Source of the DNA: Rhodeus uyekii
Taxonomy: Eukaryota > Chordata > Actinopteri > Cypriniformes > Acheilognathidae
NCBI GenBank assembly: GCA_037043235.1
Contig: JAWRVZ010000101.1
Location: 558,001-622,000 of the forward strand
Direction of reading: 5' to 3'
Length of the DNA stretch: 64,000 nucleotides
Below are positions 54,487-64,000 of this stretch, piece after piece; the stretch's first letter is position 1; each line of letters starts with the position of its first letter. Made by a program: the position numbers and the translations under genes. Below the pieces are notes generated by a model. It was not told where the DNA came from. It made no database searches and saw only the letters and a program-made list of their open reading frames with translations.

Positions 54487-54850
54487 GCCAGGGTTCTGTC
54501 ACATTCAGTTTTGTCATTTCATGGTTTTGTGGCAGAGCTCTGACACCCCTGTAATGTCTTTTCTTTTGTGTGAGCGCACGGGTTCGAGCCAAGCACTTTC
54601 CTGTCCATGTGATCTGTCTTGTGTGCTGGGCATGGTGTTTGATCCCGATTCTAGTCTTGTTCAGTTTTGGTTTTGTGTTTCGGGGTTCGGACAATCATTT
54701 CTCTGTGTTATAGGTTTGATTTGCCCTACCTGTCCTCGCTTGTTACCTAGCTTGTGTTTCCCTATTTATTCTCCCTGTGTTTTCTGTCCTGGTTTGTCAT
54801 CGCTTTTTCCTGTTGTGCTTAATTTCTTGTCGAATATGAGCGTTTTTCTG
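54487..54850 (+). repeat. LTR fragment related to 6966-7493
   Basis: Starts TGCCAGGGTTCTGTCAC, followed by TCATTTCATGGTTTTGTGGC and CTCTGACACCCCTGTAATGT. Similarity continues through CGCTTGTTACCTAGCTTG and fades before a TGACA end. No target duplication is visible. Confidence 0.7.
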
Positions 54851-57800
54851 TTCTTTTCACAGTTTGCACTTTATTAACAATGTGTTATTGTAGATTGTTA
54901 AATAAAAATGCGCAAAAATTATTGAATATATTTTGCGACAAAGGTCTTCTTGATGACTCCGTTTTATTCAAGGTAATTAAAGCATTAGTTTGTCAATAAC
55001 AAAAGAATATGTAAAAGTAGGGTATTTGAAGTAAAAGCTACAATAATTAACATGGTAACGAACATCTGATGACTTTCCATTTGTCTTTCCAAATTCAGTG
55101 TCCATCTTAGAGATAACCTCAATATTTATAATCAAAACATCATATTTACAAGTATTAAATTAATCATATAATTTAATTCAATGCTTTCAGAATCTACACT
55201 TTTTAAAATAATTTTGCATCTGTATTTTTAAAACGTATATTAACCTATTTTAATGATAGTATATTTGTTGAAGAAGGATTATAAGTTTTATCAAAATAAG
55301 CTGAAAATAGTACAAACTTTGTGAAAGTGATTGAGTATGAACTTCAGTAATGTTTGTCTTCTCCCCCGTGTGTCGGTGGGGTGAAAGGCCCATCTTGCCA
55401 ACACATTTGCTCCATATATTTGTTCAGCCCTGTTGCACCCCATATTTGACCAATTTTAACTAGTCAATTTTAAATGGTCCTGCAGTTTGTTTTTTAAAAG
55501 TGCAAATGTTGCAAAACTTATTTGATACTAGCTCATGAAAGATCCATGCCCAATTTGAAATTGCTGTTTCAGATGAGCTTTACTGCAAGAGTTTTCACAG
55601 CTTGACCAAGATCTATTTTTCTAAGTAATGCCATCAGTACAGCGATCATGATAAATGAAGCAACATGTTCACAAAAGCGTGCATCTTAACAATGCTGAAG
55701 CAAAGCATCTTGTAATTCACAATAGTAAAACCACTTGTACAAAGTTCACAGGAAGTTTACAGTAAGCAGAAGTGTGTCAGGGATCAAAAGTGTTTATTTG
55801 GATTGTGCTTGTCCCAGCGGTGATGAGCAGAGAATGAGCGCGCTCATGGGCTGCAGCGAGGGTTTGTCACCGTCTCGAGACCATGTGTTTGCATACACAC
55901 ATCAGACCCAGCCAGAGGCGGGAACAAACACACCCGCAAACTCTCACAGGATGCTGGAGTTAGTTGCTGTCTGCGTCTGATCTACCTGCATCCATGTGTG
56001 TCGCTCATGGGTAAAATTGGAGCTTTCATTGCACTTTTGTGTACAAATATTTTAGAAACATCTGAGCAATCTTAAAACTGCACTCAAAAGCTTGTTTTCT
56101 TCTTGTGCTTCACTGTGAACTGTAAGCTAGAAATTTAGAGTGGATGTCAAAAGTCTGTGTGAAAGAAAACTATGTTTAGAAAACTGGGTTAAATTCGGTT
56201 AATGATTAAAAAAACAAAAAACATATTCAGCGAAACATGGATTTAGTTTTGCATGTTGCTCCTGTCGGTTGTGTTGCCTCCATTAACTGATTTGGAAAAA
56301 CATTTCCTATTCAATCATGGCAGCTTAATTCATAAAATATTTATGAAACTGTGGGAAAGCCAGCATGTGCAGCATTGAACAGAGAACATTGTTGGAAAAA
56401 CAGATTTTATGTGAAAATAAATCATAAAAGTGTTGTTTTTTTATCAAGAAGACACATATTATGGATACAAATACCTGTGCTAAAATAATGTTTTTAATAA
56501 TTTAATACAATCGCTTAAGCAAAGTTTGCATTATTTTCTATATATCTTTGACTATATACTATATTTAGATTTTAAAATAATTCATTTTGTTCAATACATA
56601 TACTGTTATTAATATTGGTTAATATAAAATATATATAAATATAAATATAGAAACAAATTATTTTTAAAAGTAAAGATTCTGAAAAAAATGGAAGGAGGTC
56701 CTATTATAATTTAATTTAGATGTACAGTAATAACAATACATTTTATTATATGATGTAATTAATATCATATTTTTTATAAATATGGTGATTATCTCTAAGA
56801 TGGACTCTGAACTTACCATATGATATGTATCATGTGATTCTAACCGTGTCATGTCATCAGATGTTAATTACCATGTTAATTATTGTGTCTTTTACCCCAA
56901 ATACCACACTTTTACATATTCTCCTATTGACAAACTGTTGCTTTAATTATCTTGAACAAAACTGAAAATCATTTATATACATAAAAACATATTCAATAAT
57001 TTTAGTGAATCTCATTTGCTTCTTAAATCTGCAACACTTTAAAAACATCAAATATTAGATCATATCAGTTTGCGTTAGCATCAAGGATCAGCCCAATTTC
57101 CATGTGCTTCTTGAAAAGTGGATGTTTTGGAAAGTGCTGATGCAAGTTTTTAGTGTTTTAGAGGAAAATTACATCAAATGTGCGTTAAACCCCAGTGTGG
57201 CTTAAAGCATACAGGCAAATGTTTCCATATCATCAGCAATAAAACCGATTTATCCAGCAGAATCATTCAAACTGTTAGACTTTAGGCCAAACTTGAAATA
57301 ATTATAAATCTGAGCGTTAAGTAACATTCATATTTGTGTTTAGGTGTGTGTTATTGTGTGAATAAGGGTGTAAAGGTGAGGTGTTTGTTCCTATGAGAGC
57401 TGATTAGATTGTGCTCTTGGCAGGTCAGTGTTGATGCAGGATTCCTCACTGAGCTCAAGGCTTACGGAGATTGGAAGGGGGCAGACTCTCCTTTATCTCC
57501 AGCTCTACACACATAAATAAAACATCACTGACTCTGTCCGTCCTGATGACCTCTGACCTCTCCGACTGAGCTGAGCTGAGACGACTGCAGTGTCAAGAAG
57601 TGAGAAAACTAGAGCCCACACAAAACTGCAGTCCAAAGAAAACAACCTTCACTTTCGGAAGGACAGAAAAAAAACAGGTGCAAGTACGCCAACAACTAAA
57701 AATTTGAAATCCTATTTCTGTTTATGTAAGTTTACCATAATCCAGAAATTCCCTGTCGACACGAAATAAACCTGTATTGGGGGTGGCAGTCTTGCTTTAG

Positions 57801-58701
57801 ATGAGCAGATTTCTGAGATGAAACCCATGCTCAAAGTATTAGCGAAATCTCTAAGTATATTACAAGATTACAAGCAATTTAGGCTTGTAAATGTGGTCAA
57901 CCATCTTTAATCATACATTGCGATGAAACCGAAGTGGTTGCAGATCTTTTCCGCAGTATTGTGATTTAGTGGATAATCAAAGATCACAAATCATTCTATA
58001 CATTGGTTGTTGACTGGATGTTGAGATGAGCAAGGCACTCAAAAGTCGAGAAAGATGAGCAAAAGCTTGCATGGGTCGGGGTTTAAACGGACTACGTGCA
58101 TATTGTGCAATTGTGCATACGTCGCGTCGTTTTCACAGGAAGATACACATATGAAATTGTGATTAAAAATGTTGAGGTCAAAAATGTTTTAATTAAACAT
58201 GCACAGTTAAAGTGTTCACAGTTAGATCTGTAATGTGCATTTAGAAAACAGATTTTCATGTTATTCCAACTTGATGTTCTAGTTACAGTGTAATTACACA
58301 AGTACGTACAGAGTAATATTAATTGAAGAATTTAATATTGGTTTAGGTTTGGTTTAGTGTTAGTTGCTTGTGGCATCATCAAAGCACTCTTGCTCAGACA
58401 ATGCTCAACGTGTATAGACAACATTGAAATTGCACATGTATGAGATCATATAAAATGTATTATATTTATAACAAGCAATATCTAGCATATTTCCCAGGAG
58501 AGCTCCAGCCACTAAAAAAGTCCCTGTCCCAGGAAAGGCTAGCTTCTCTGTGGATAACTTCCTCCATTTATTTATCAATGAAATCTCTCATTGTCTACCA
58601 AAAGATTTCCTGTTTATTTTCATCACAACACTAAAGTCAAGACTCCTCTCAGAGAACCTTTTTATTGCCATGGGTTTCACACTAACCTTAAACCGTCAAA
58701 G
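54851..58701. other. znf521 intron, A/T-rich, no gene
   Basis: Long A/T-rich DNA. A GC-richer island at about 55795-55985 holds an 81-codon plus-strand frame (55735-55980) with no recognised domain. The stretch 57360-57620 is also of more balanced composition. Neither shows splice sites that would fit the znf521 phase. Conserved non-coding elements are plausible but cannot be judged from one sequence. Confidence 0.45.
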
Positions 58702-59618
58702 CGTGTGTTCACACTTGTAGTTTGGTTTGCTTGGCCTAAACCCCCATAAAAAATCCTGGTCTGATTAGCCTTTACATTGGCATTGTAACACAGAATCTAA
58801 AGATACTGAACCTAAAGGCATAGGGATATGTTCACAGCCTGATTGGTTGGCTTTTATTACATATATTTCCTTCAGACGAGATGTTAAATCAAATTCCTGA
58901 CTCTCTGTGTTCATTAAAAATCCCTCGTAAGGAGTAGGTGTTTAACCCTGATCATCCTGGCCAGATTTGCCCATTGGCTTCTGTCAATCATGGCCTCCTA
59001 ATCATCCCCACACACTGATTTTTCAGTTTCCTCTCCAGCAATAATCTGGTGTGTGGTGAGCGTTCTGCTGTCGCATCATCCAGGTGTTGATGGACAAAGT
59101 GCCTTTAGTGCCAAGAAAAGTGGTATATAAAAGGACACACAGCATTGTTCTGGGCTAAATGCGCTGGTTGTGTGTGTAGCTTTAGCTGAGAACTTGTGAA
59201 GTGCTTATAAAAATGTGTAAAAGAGTAAAACCATCGTCAGGAATCGCTCCGTCTAGCACATAAACCAAGATCTGCTGTGAGAAGACATGGTTCTGATGCC
59301 TGTAACAGACTGTGACGTTTAACATCACAACTATGAGCAAAAACAGATGTGTTTGAGCCTTCTGTCCTTTTCAGAGTCGCATCTTATGGCGCCACATCCT
59401 GTTTTTGTTTTGTTTGCCCATCTCTGGTCCGTGTTGCGTTCGTATTTAATTTGAACTTCACCAGAGTTCATGTGTAAGTGAACGAGACCGGTCAGTTTGT
59501 TTGGTGCACCAGGGTTCAGATGGCAGTGTTCAATCCTATTCAAACGAACCGCACTGACAGAGCAATCGCACCAGAGTGTGTTCTAATCAAACCTAACATG
59601 CCAAGTGTGAACACACCC
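58702..59618. mobile_element. DNA transposon-like element with GTGTGTTCACACTTG ends, containing another repeat
   Basis: Left GTGTGTTCACACTTGTAG (58703-58720) and right CCAAGTGTGAACACACCC (59601-59618) are inverted copies over 15 bp. The sub-terminal blocks (GTTTGGTTTGCTTGG; CGAACCGCACTGACAGAGCAATCGCACC) are familiar fish MITE sequence. No target duplication was defined. The repeat at 58860-59135 is nested within. Confidence 0.5.
58860..59135 (+). repeat. Dispersed fish repeat ending AAAAGTGGTATATAA
   Basis: AGACGAGATGTTAAATCAAA, CATGGCCTCCTAATCATCCC, CTGGTGTGTGGTGAGCGTTC and TCGCATCATCCAGGTGTTGA follow a repeat I recall as common across teleosts. An opposite-strand partial copy is at 48525-48680. 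Class (SINE or LINE tail) uncertain. Confidence 0.6.
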
Positions 59619-60037
59619 AAAATCTCCCCTAACATGGTGTAAATGATTTTGTTTTAACTAATTGTGGAAGGCAAAGGCCACAAAACAGTTTTCCATCCTC
59701 TATATATTATGAAACTGAAGAATAATTGCTTGTATTATTTATTATTTTAAATCATGAGCTCAGTTTTGCTGTCAGTTATTTGAGCCAATCATCTGAGCTT
59801 AAAATGCTATATAAAAGTTATATGGGGAGTTCAACTGACATCTATAGACATGGATCATGCAGTAAATCGCAAGTTTATTGGTTGATGATGCCACTGACAA
59901 CCACACTTATTGCGTATGATTACACTTGCTTGGATTTACAACCATATTTATTTATACTGCCAGAATCAAAGGGTGTGATGGGCTGGTCATGTAATCCTCT
60001 TAAGTGTGTGTTAGCGTTACCCCTCAGATCATCTCAC
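59619..60037. other. znf521 intron next to the donor site
   Basis: A/T-rich, no feature except the splice donor at 60036-60037 on the minus strand (GTGAGAT). Confidence 0.6.
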
Positions 60038-60153
60038 CTGAAGCTCGGTTTGGAAGAAGAACTTCAGCGGGCACTGCGAGCAGTCGTAGATCTTGTCCTC
60101 CTGCCCGTGTGCGGTGAAGATGTGCTGCTGCAGTTTACATGCCTGTACGAACA
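60038..60153 (-). CDS. znf521: znf521-type zinc-finger protein, penultimate coding exon (116 nt)
   Basis: Minus strand: acceptor TTGTCCCATTGCAG ends at 60154, donor CAG|GTGAG at 60038/60037. After two bases completing a split codon it encodes FVQACKLQQHIFTAHGQEDK, then IYDCSQCPLKFFFQTELQ. H-I-F-T-A-H gives the histidine half of the penultimate C2H2 finger. C-S-Q-C starts the final finger, whose histidines come from the next exon at 51167 (C-x2-C-x12-H-x4-H once joined). HGQEDKIYDCSQCP and KFFFQTELQ are signature sequence of the ZNF423/ZNF521 family of 30-finger nuclear regulators. The HSS ending in the next exon and the nearby histamine receptor favour ZNF521. Upstream exons lie beyond 64000 or were not recognised. 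Confidence 0.9.
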
Positions 60154-60371
60154 CTGCAATGGGACAACACACATGTATTAACAGCAAATCCTTCCATAAA
60201 AACTACTGGTTTTTAACCTTCTGTTGTGAAGGCTTTTGCTTAATTTCTGAAAATCTGACAAATATAAATTGCCCCTATACATTACTATTTAGAAGCTTAA
60301 AAGTTATTTGATCAAAATAAAGTAAAAAAAATTGTGAGTTATTTAAAAAATAAAAAATCTTTTTTAAAGTA

Positions 60372-61476
60372 CAGTCATGGCCAAAATTGTTGGCACCCCT
60401 GAAATCTTTTTTAATCAAAAGTATTGCTCAGAGAAAAGTATTGCATTAACACATGTTTTGCTATAGACATTTATTTCCTTTGTGTGTGTTGGAACAAAAG
60501 AAAACAAAAAAGAAGGGAAAAAAGCAAATTTGACAATTTCAGGGTCACTGTCCTGCTGCTCACGACCCACAATCTTGGATGCAAACCAAACTTTCTTACA
60601 TTGCAACCCAAAATCCTTTGGTGTTCCTCAGATTTCATGCACACAGTCAAGACACCCAGTGCAAGAGACAGCAAAATAACCCCAAAACTTCTCTGAACCT
60701 CAACCATATTTAACTGTTGTTTTCTTTGTAGGCCTCATTTCTGTTTTCGGTAAACAGTAGAATGATGTGATTTACCGAAAATCTCTATTTTGGTTTCATC
60801 TGTCCACAATACGTTTTCCCAGAAGGATTTTGTCTTACTCAAGTACACCTTGGCAAACTGTAATCTTGCTACTTTATGTCTGTGTGTCAGGACTGGATCC
60901 TCCTGGATCTCCTGCCATAGCGTTTCATTGCATTTAAATGTCGACGGATAGTTCATGCGGGCACTGATGCACCCTGAGCCTGCAGGACAGCTTGAATTTC
61001 TTTGGAACTTGTTTGGGGCTGCTTATCCACCATCCGGACTATCCTGCGTTGCAACCTTTCATAAATTTTTCTCTTTCGTCCACGTCCAGGGAGATTAGCT
61101 ACAGTGCCATGAGTTGCAAACTTCTTGATAATGTTGCACACTGTGGACAAAAGAAATATCTAGATCTCTGAAGATGGACTTGTAACCTTGAGATTGTTGG
61201 TATTTTTCCACAATTTTGGTTCTCAAGTCCTCAGACAGTTCTCTTCTACTCGTACTGTTGTGCATGCTTAGTGTGGCACACACAGACACACAATGCAAAG
61301 ACTAAGTCTACTTCTCTCTTTTTTATCTGCTTTCAGGTGTGATTTTGTTTTAAATATATATAAAATATATATTGCCTGCACCTGTTACTTGCCCCAGCTG
61401 AGTTTAAAGGAGCATCACATGCTTGAAATAATCTTATTTATCCAGAGTTGAGTGCCACCAATTTTAACCATGACTG
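60372..61476 (-). mobile_element. Tc1-like transposon, internally deleted
   Basis: The ends CAGTCATGGCCAAAATTG and, complemented, CAGTCATGGTTAAAATTG are inverted repeats. TA precedes at 60370-60371; the right TA has become TC. About 1.1 kb long, shorter than a full Tc1 element of about 1.6 kb. It lies 219 bp upstream of the znf521 exon, inside the preceding intron. Confidence 0.85.
60530..61262 (-). pseudogene. Tc1-like transposase pseudogene lacking the catalytic glutamate
   Basis: Pieces in order: RRELSEDLRTKIVEKYQQSQ (about 61240), a second helix-turn-helix with VCNIIKKFATHGTVANLPGR and GRKRKI (about 61140-61080), HRHKVARLQFAKVYLSKTKS (about 60880), VLWTDETKIEIFGKSHH with the first aspartate (about 60810-60770), and REQQDSDPEI with the second (about 60550). 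The downstream DLNPIE glutamate segment is deleted. Several frameshifts. Confidence 0.8.
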
Positions 61477-61489
61477 TCCCTTGTAAAAT

Positions 61490-62320
61490 GTTATTTATTC
61501 CTTTGAACAAAGCTGAATTTTCAGCATCACATGATTCTGCATAAATCATTCTCATTTGCTGCACAATAAACATTTCTGATTATTATCAATGTTCAAACAG
61601 TTGTGCGGAATGAGTGCAAGATGTGTTAAAGTATGAACATCAGTAATATGTGAAGACATGAAGAAGCAGAAACAAGCAATATCAAATGATGTCACAAAAA
61701 TGTACAAGTCAAAAACATATAACAGCATTTAACACATATAAATCAAAACTGAATGAATGAATTCATTGCTGAATGAAATGTCATCCCAGGACGGACAGTG
61801 GAGCTGTTGGTGGACTCCATCAACTCCATCTCTGCTTGGATCACTGTTCTGAATCAAATGAAATCTTTGACAAAAATGCTATTTCCTCAGCTTTTGCTCA
61901 AAATGTTTTGTTGTTGTTGTTGTTGTTCTTTTCATATGTTGCATGTTCAGATATTTATACAATTTAATAATCCATGAAAATGATGGTGGAGAAAGAGTTA
62001 AATACCAGATAGGTGCTTTATTTCCATGCTGATGTGTGATGGGAAAATGGAGAAGAATGAGTTTGTAAAAAGGCAGATTTAAATCAAAAGCTAACGCCTT
62101 ACTCTCCAGAGTTAGTATAAACAGACACTATTTTGTGGAATATGGTGTTATTTTGTTTGTTTTCAAGATTCTTTGATAAATGGAAAGTGAAAATTGAAGT
62201 GAAACAGAATATTTATAACAGCCTATAAGTCTTTAATGTCTCTTGTCATCAATGTATTGCATATTTGCTTAATAAAAGTGTTTAGTTAACGTATTGACCC
62301 CAGACTTCTTAATGGTAGTG
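61490..62320 (+). repeat. Common Tc1-type non-autonomous repeat, with inserted sequence
   Basis: 61490-61610 (TTCAGCATCACATGATTCTG, AACATTTCTGATTATTATCA) and 62160-62320 (TTTGATAAATGGAAAG, TTAATAAAAGTG, ACTTCTTAATGGTAGTGTA) are the two halves of a repeat I remember as very abundant in cyprinids. The middle (about 61785-62010) is a different repeat shared with 13838-14060 (minus). A (TTG)n run lies at about 61906-61927. Confidence 0.55.
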
Positions 62321-63771
62321 TATATGCAAGGACAAATGTAAAAGTGATTTATTTCTTTTACAGTTGACTCTAAACACTTTAGATCCTTAACACTAAACAC
62401 TCGCAAAACACTTGGGTTGAGAGGATGAACAGAGTGTCTACATTCCAGCTCTTCTCAAAGAAGAATGACAAATACATTCATTTGCTGAACATTTTTGATC
62501 ATTGTATAATTTGTTACTTCCGTTAGTGTGATTTAACCCTTAGTTTAACCTCCTAAACTCTGACGGTTGTTTCTTTCTGAGTGACATACACCAACGTAAA
62601 GAGTCCAAACTGCAAAACTACATCGTTTGATAGAAAACTTTATTTAAATGACTTTAGCATCATGCAAGTAGGGCTTTCTTTTGACTGGCAGTGTAAAAAC
62701 AAAGTACCTTTTTGAATTTTTTAAAGTTGTTGTTGACACTTAAGTGATTCGTTTTTTCCTATTTTTCTCTCTTTTTTTCCATAAAATGACTCGGTTCAAA
62801 TGAGGAAAGACACATGCTCTGTTTTCCTAGCTCAAATTGTACAGTTTGGCAGCATATGAAAGGAGCATTGTCACAACTAAGTGAATCAAGATGCTGGGAA
62901 ACCCAAATGTTTCCAGTCCTTTGCATCACGGGAGAACCAGTTCCACCTGCGTCAAAACATTCTGCAAAAGCAGCGCAGCTTTGATTCCCCATCCGTGATT
63001 TGGCCGGCTCGGCTCGGTCTTCCACTGGCTGTTTGAGGGGTAATGGTCATTCCTGTGCATTGAGTCATAGTGAGCAGTGAGGAATAATGATGTGCTTTAT
63101 TTAGAGCCACTGTTGGGACACAGTGCAGAATAAACAAGCACAGGAACGGCAATCTCTTCTCCGATGCAAAAACACGTCTCTATTAGTCAACAGTGCTAAT
63201 TATATTGACAATATTAATATTCATGCAGACTCTTTATTTATGCGTAGCCTGATTTCAGTCACATATAATCTTTGAAATGGCACTTAAAACACATAGTGGG
63301 TCTTTGTGCGTTTAATTAAGCCATAGAGCCGCTGAATGGGAGTGTGTTTGAGTGTGTGTTTGTGCGAGTCTGCCGTTATCCTCGCAGGACTACTTCAAAC
63401 ATGCTGTTTGTTTTCAGAGACCCATATGTTTAAGGGTGGCTAGTCGTGTCTCTGAGGTAAAGCGTGAGCTCTGGTCTTCATTTGAATTTCTTACAAGGGA
63501 AAAACAACTTTTGCCTTCATGCACTGAGCTGGATTAGGGCTTCATGAGGGTCAATGAAAACCTGTGTTTTCTAATTCAGCTTACACAGGTAACGGTACAT
63601 CCTGAACACAAATGAGTGATAAAAGAGACCAATTTAAAGAGAAACAGATGGATGTGATTTATTTCAAAACATTGTTACTGTCACAATGAAAGAGTACAAC
63701 TTATATTGTCGTTTAAACTTTACAATAAGGTTGCCATCCTGTGTCTCTAACAGTAGAGAGCAACGCTTGCA
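62321..63771. other. Intronic or intergenic DNA, no exon recognised
   Basis: CTTTTGACTGGCAGTGTA (about 62677-62695) is a single Tc1-MITE end. The minus-strand frame 62759-63025 (88 codons) shows no zinc-finger or other motif. No znf521 exon was identified. Confidence 0.45.
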
Positions 63772-63866
63772 ACACCTGCAAGAACTGATTAGAATATCAA
63801 TGTGTTTCTTGAATGCAATGCGAGTCGCTTTGGATAAAAGCGTCTGATAAATGCATAAATGAATGA
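63772..63866 (+). repeat. SINE body fragment lacking the tRNA head
   Basis: CAAGAACTGATTAGAATATC, GTTTCTTGAATGCAATGCGA and TCGCTTTGGATAAAAGCGTC, then TGATAAATG, match the bodies of the SINEs near 17310 and 28480. The tRNA-derived half is absent. Confidence 0.7.
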
Positions 63867-64000
63867 ACGGTAAGGTTGCACTTATTTTAACATTACATAA
63901 TGCATTAGTTAATACGAACTAATAATGCCTGGTGCACAATATATTTGAAAGAAAGTTGTGTATGAATGATGGCACATCGTGATGGCACTGTTTAATAAAG

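Noticed and set aside
62759..63025. 88-codon minus-strand frame as a znf521 upstream exon
   Set aside because: It has no C2H2 cysteine or histidine pattern and no resemblance to ZNF521/423 sequence.
63411..63465. Exon-like segment between TTTTCAG and GAGGTAAAG on the plus strand
   Set aside because: The encoded peptide (RPICLRVASRVSE) matches nothing known, and the znf521 gene is on the opposite strand; single acceptor/donor pairs occur by chance.
1..64000. CRISPR arrays, operons, riboswitches, phage or plasmid origins
   Set aside because: No regularly spaced direct repeats or bacterial gene organisation; the sequence is vertebrate nuclear DNA.

Overview
This is a transposon-rich stretch of a vertebrate nuclear genome, almost certainly a teleost and most likely a cyprinid (carp, goldfish or zebrafish relative). 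That is inferred from recognisable fish repeat families: Tc1-like elements with a TA target, DIRS-type retrotransposons with inverted terminal repeats, L2-type LINEs whose 3' ends carry a GGTGACTTGACTTGA tail, tRNA-derived SINEs, and hAT, Harbinger and piggyBac remnants. There are no bacterial operons, CRISPR arrays or intact viral genomes.

Host coding sequence is sparse. The first piece is the terminal coding exon (12993-13745, +) of a histamine H3/H4-type GPCR, running from intracellular loop 2 to the C terminus. The second is the 3' end of a znf521-type C2H2 zinc-finger gene on the minus strand: a 116-nt penultimate exon (60038-60153) and a nine-codon terminal coding exon (51138-51167), separated by an 8.9-kb intron. 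Both znf exons are absent from a simple ORF scan. The two genes converge. From memory, human HRH4 and ZNF521 are neighbours with the same relative orientation on 18q11.2, so this is probably the fish counterpart of that locus, although the receptor reads more like H3.

Layout: 1-5 kb, a Tc1 copy entering from the left, then a nearly complete DD37E Tc1/mariner element (2836-4361, one frameshift). 5-12.9 kb, a solo LTR, small DIRS and L2 fragments, and hAT-like and piggyBac pseudogenes. 13-13.7 kb, receptor exon. 15.7-16.6 kb, a TTAA-flanked MITE. 17.5-21 kb and 27.2-30 kb, two decayed DIRS elements, the second with a SINE in its reverse transcriptase. 33.4-36.3 kb, a broken Ty3/gypsy pol whose integrase tail is inverted. 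36.3-46.4 kb, L2 LINE pieces with LTR, hAT and Harbinger-like insertions. 46.36-48.17 kb, a complete non-autonomous LTR retrotransposon with TTTCC target duplications. 48.9-50.0 kb, a DIRS deletion derivative. 51-60 kb, the last znf521 intron. 60.4-61.5 kb, another Tc1 copy.

The mobile elements do not form a pathway. They record successive insertions, several of them dated relative to each other by nesting. Element boundaries with target-site duplications were read directly from the sequence and are the firmest calls. Family names rest on recognised protein motifs and remembered repeat consensus sequences.
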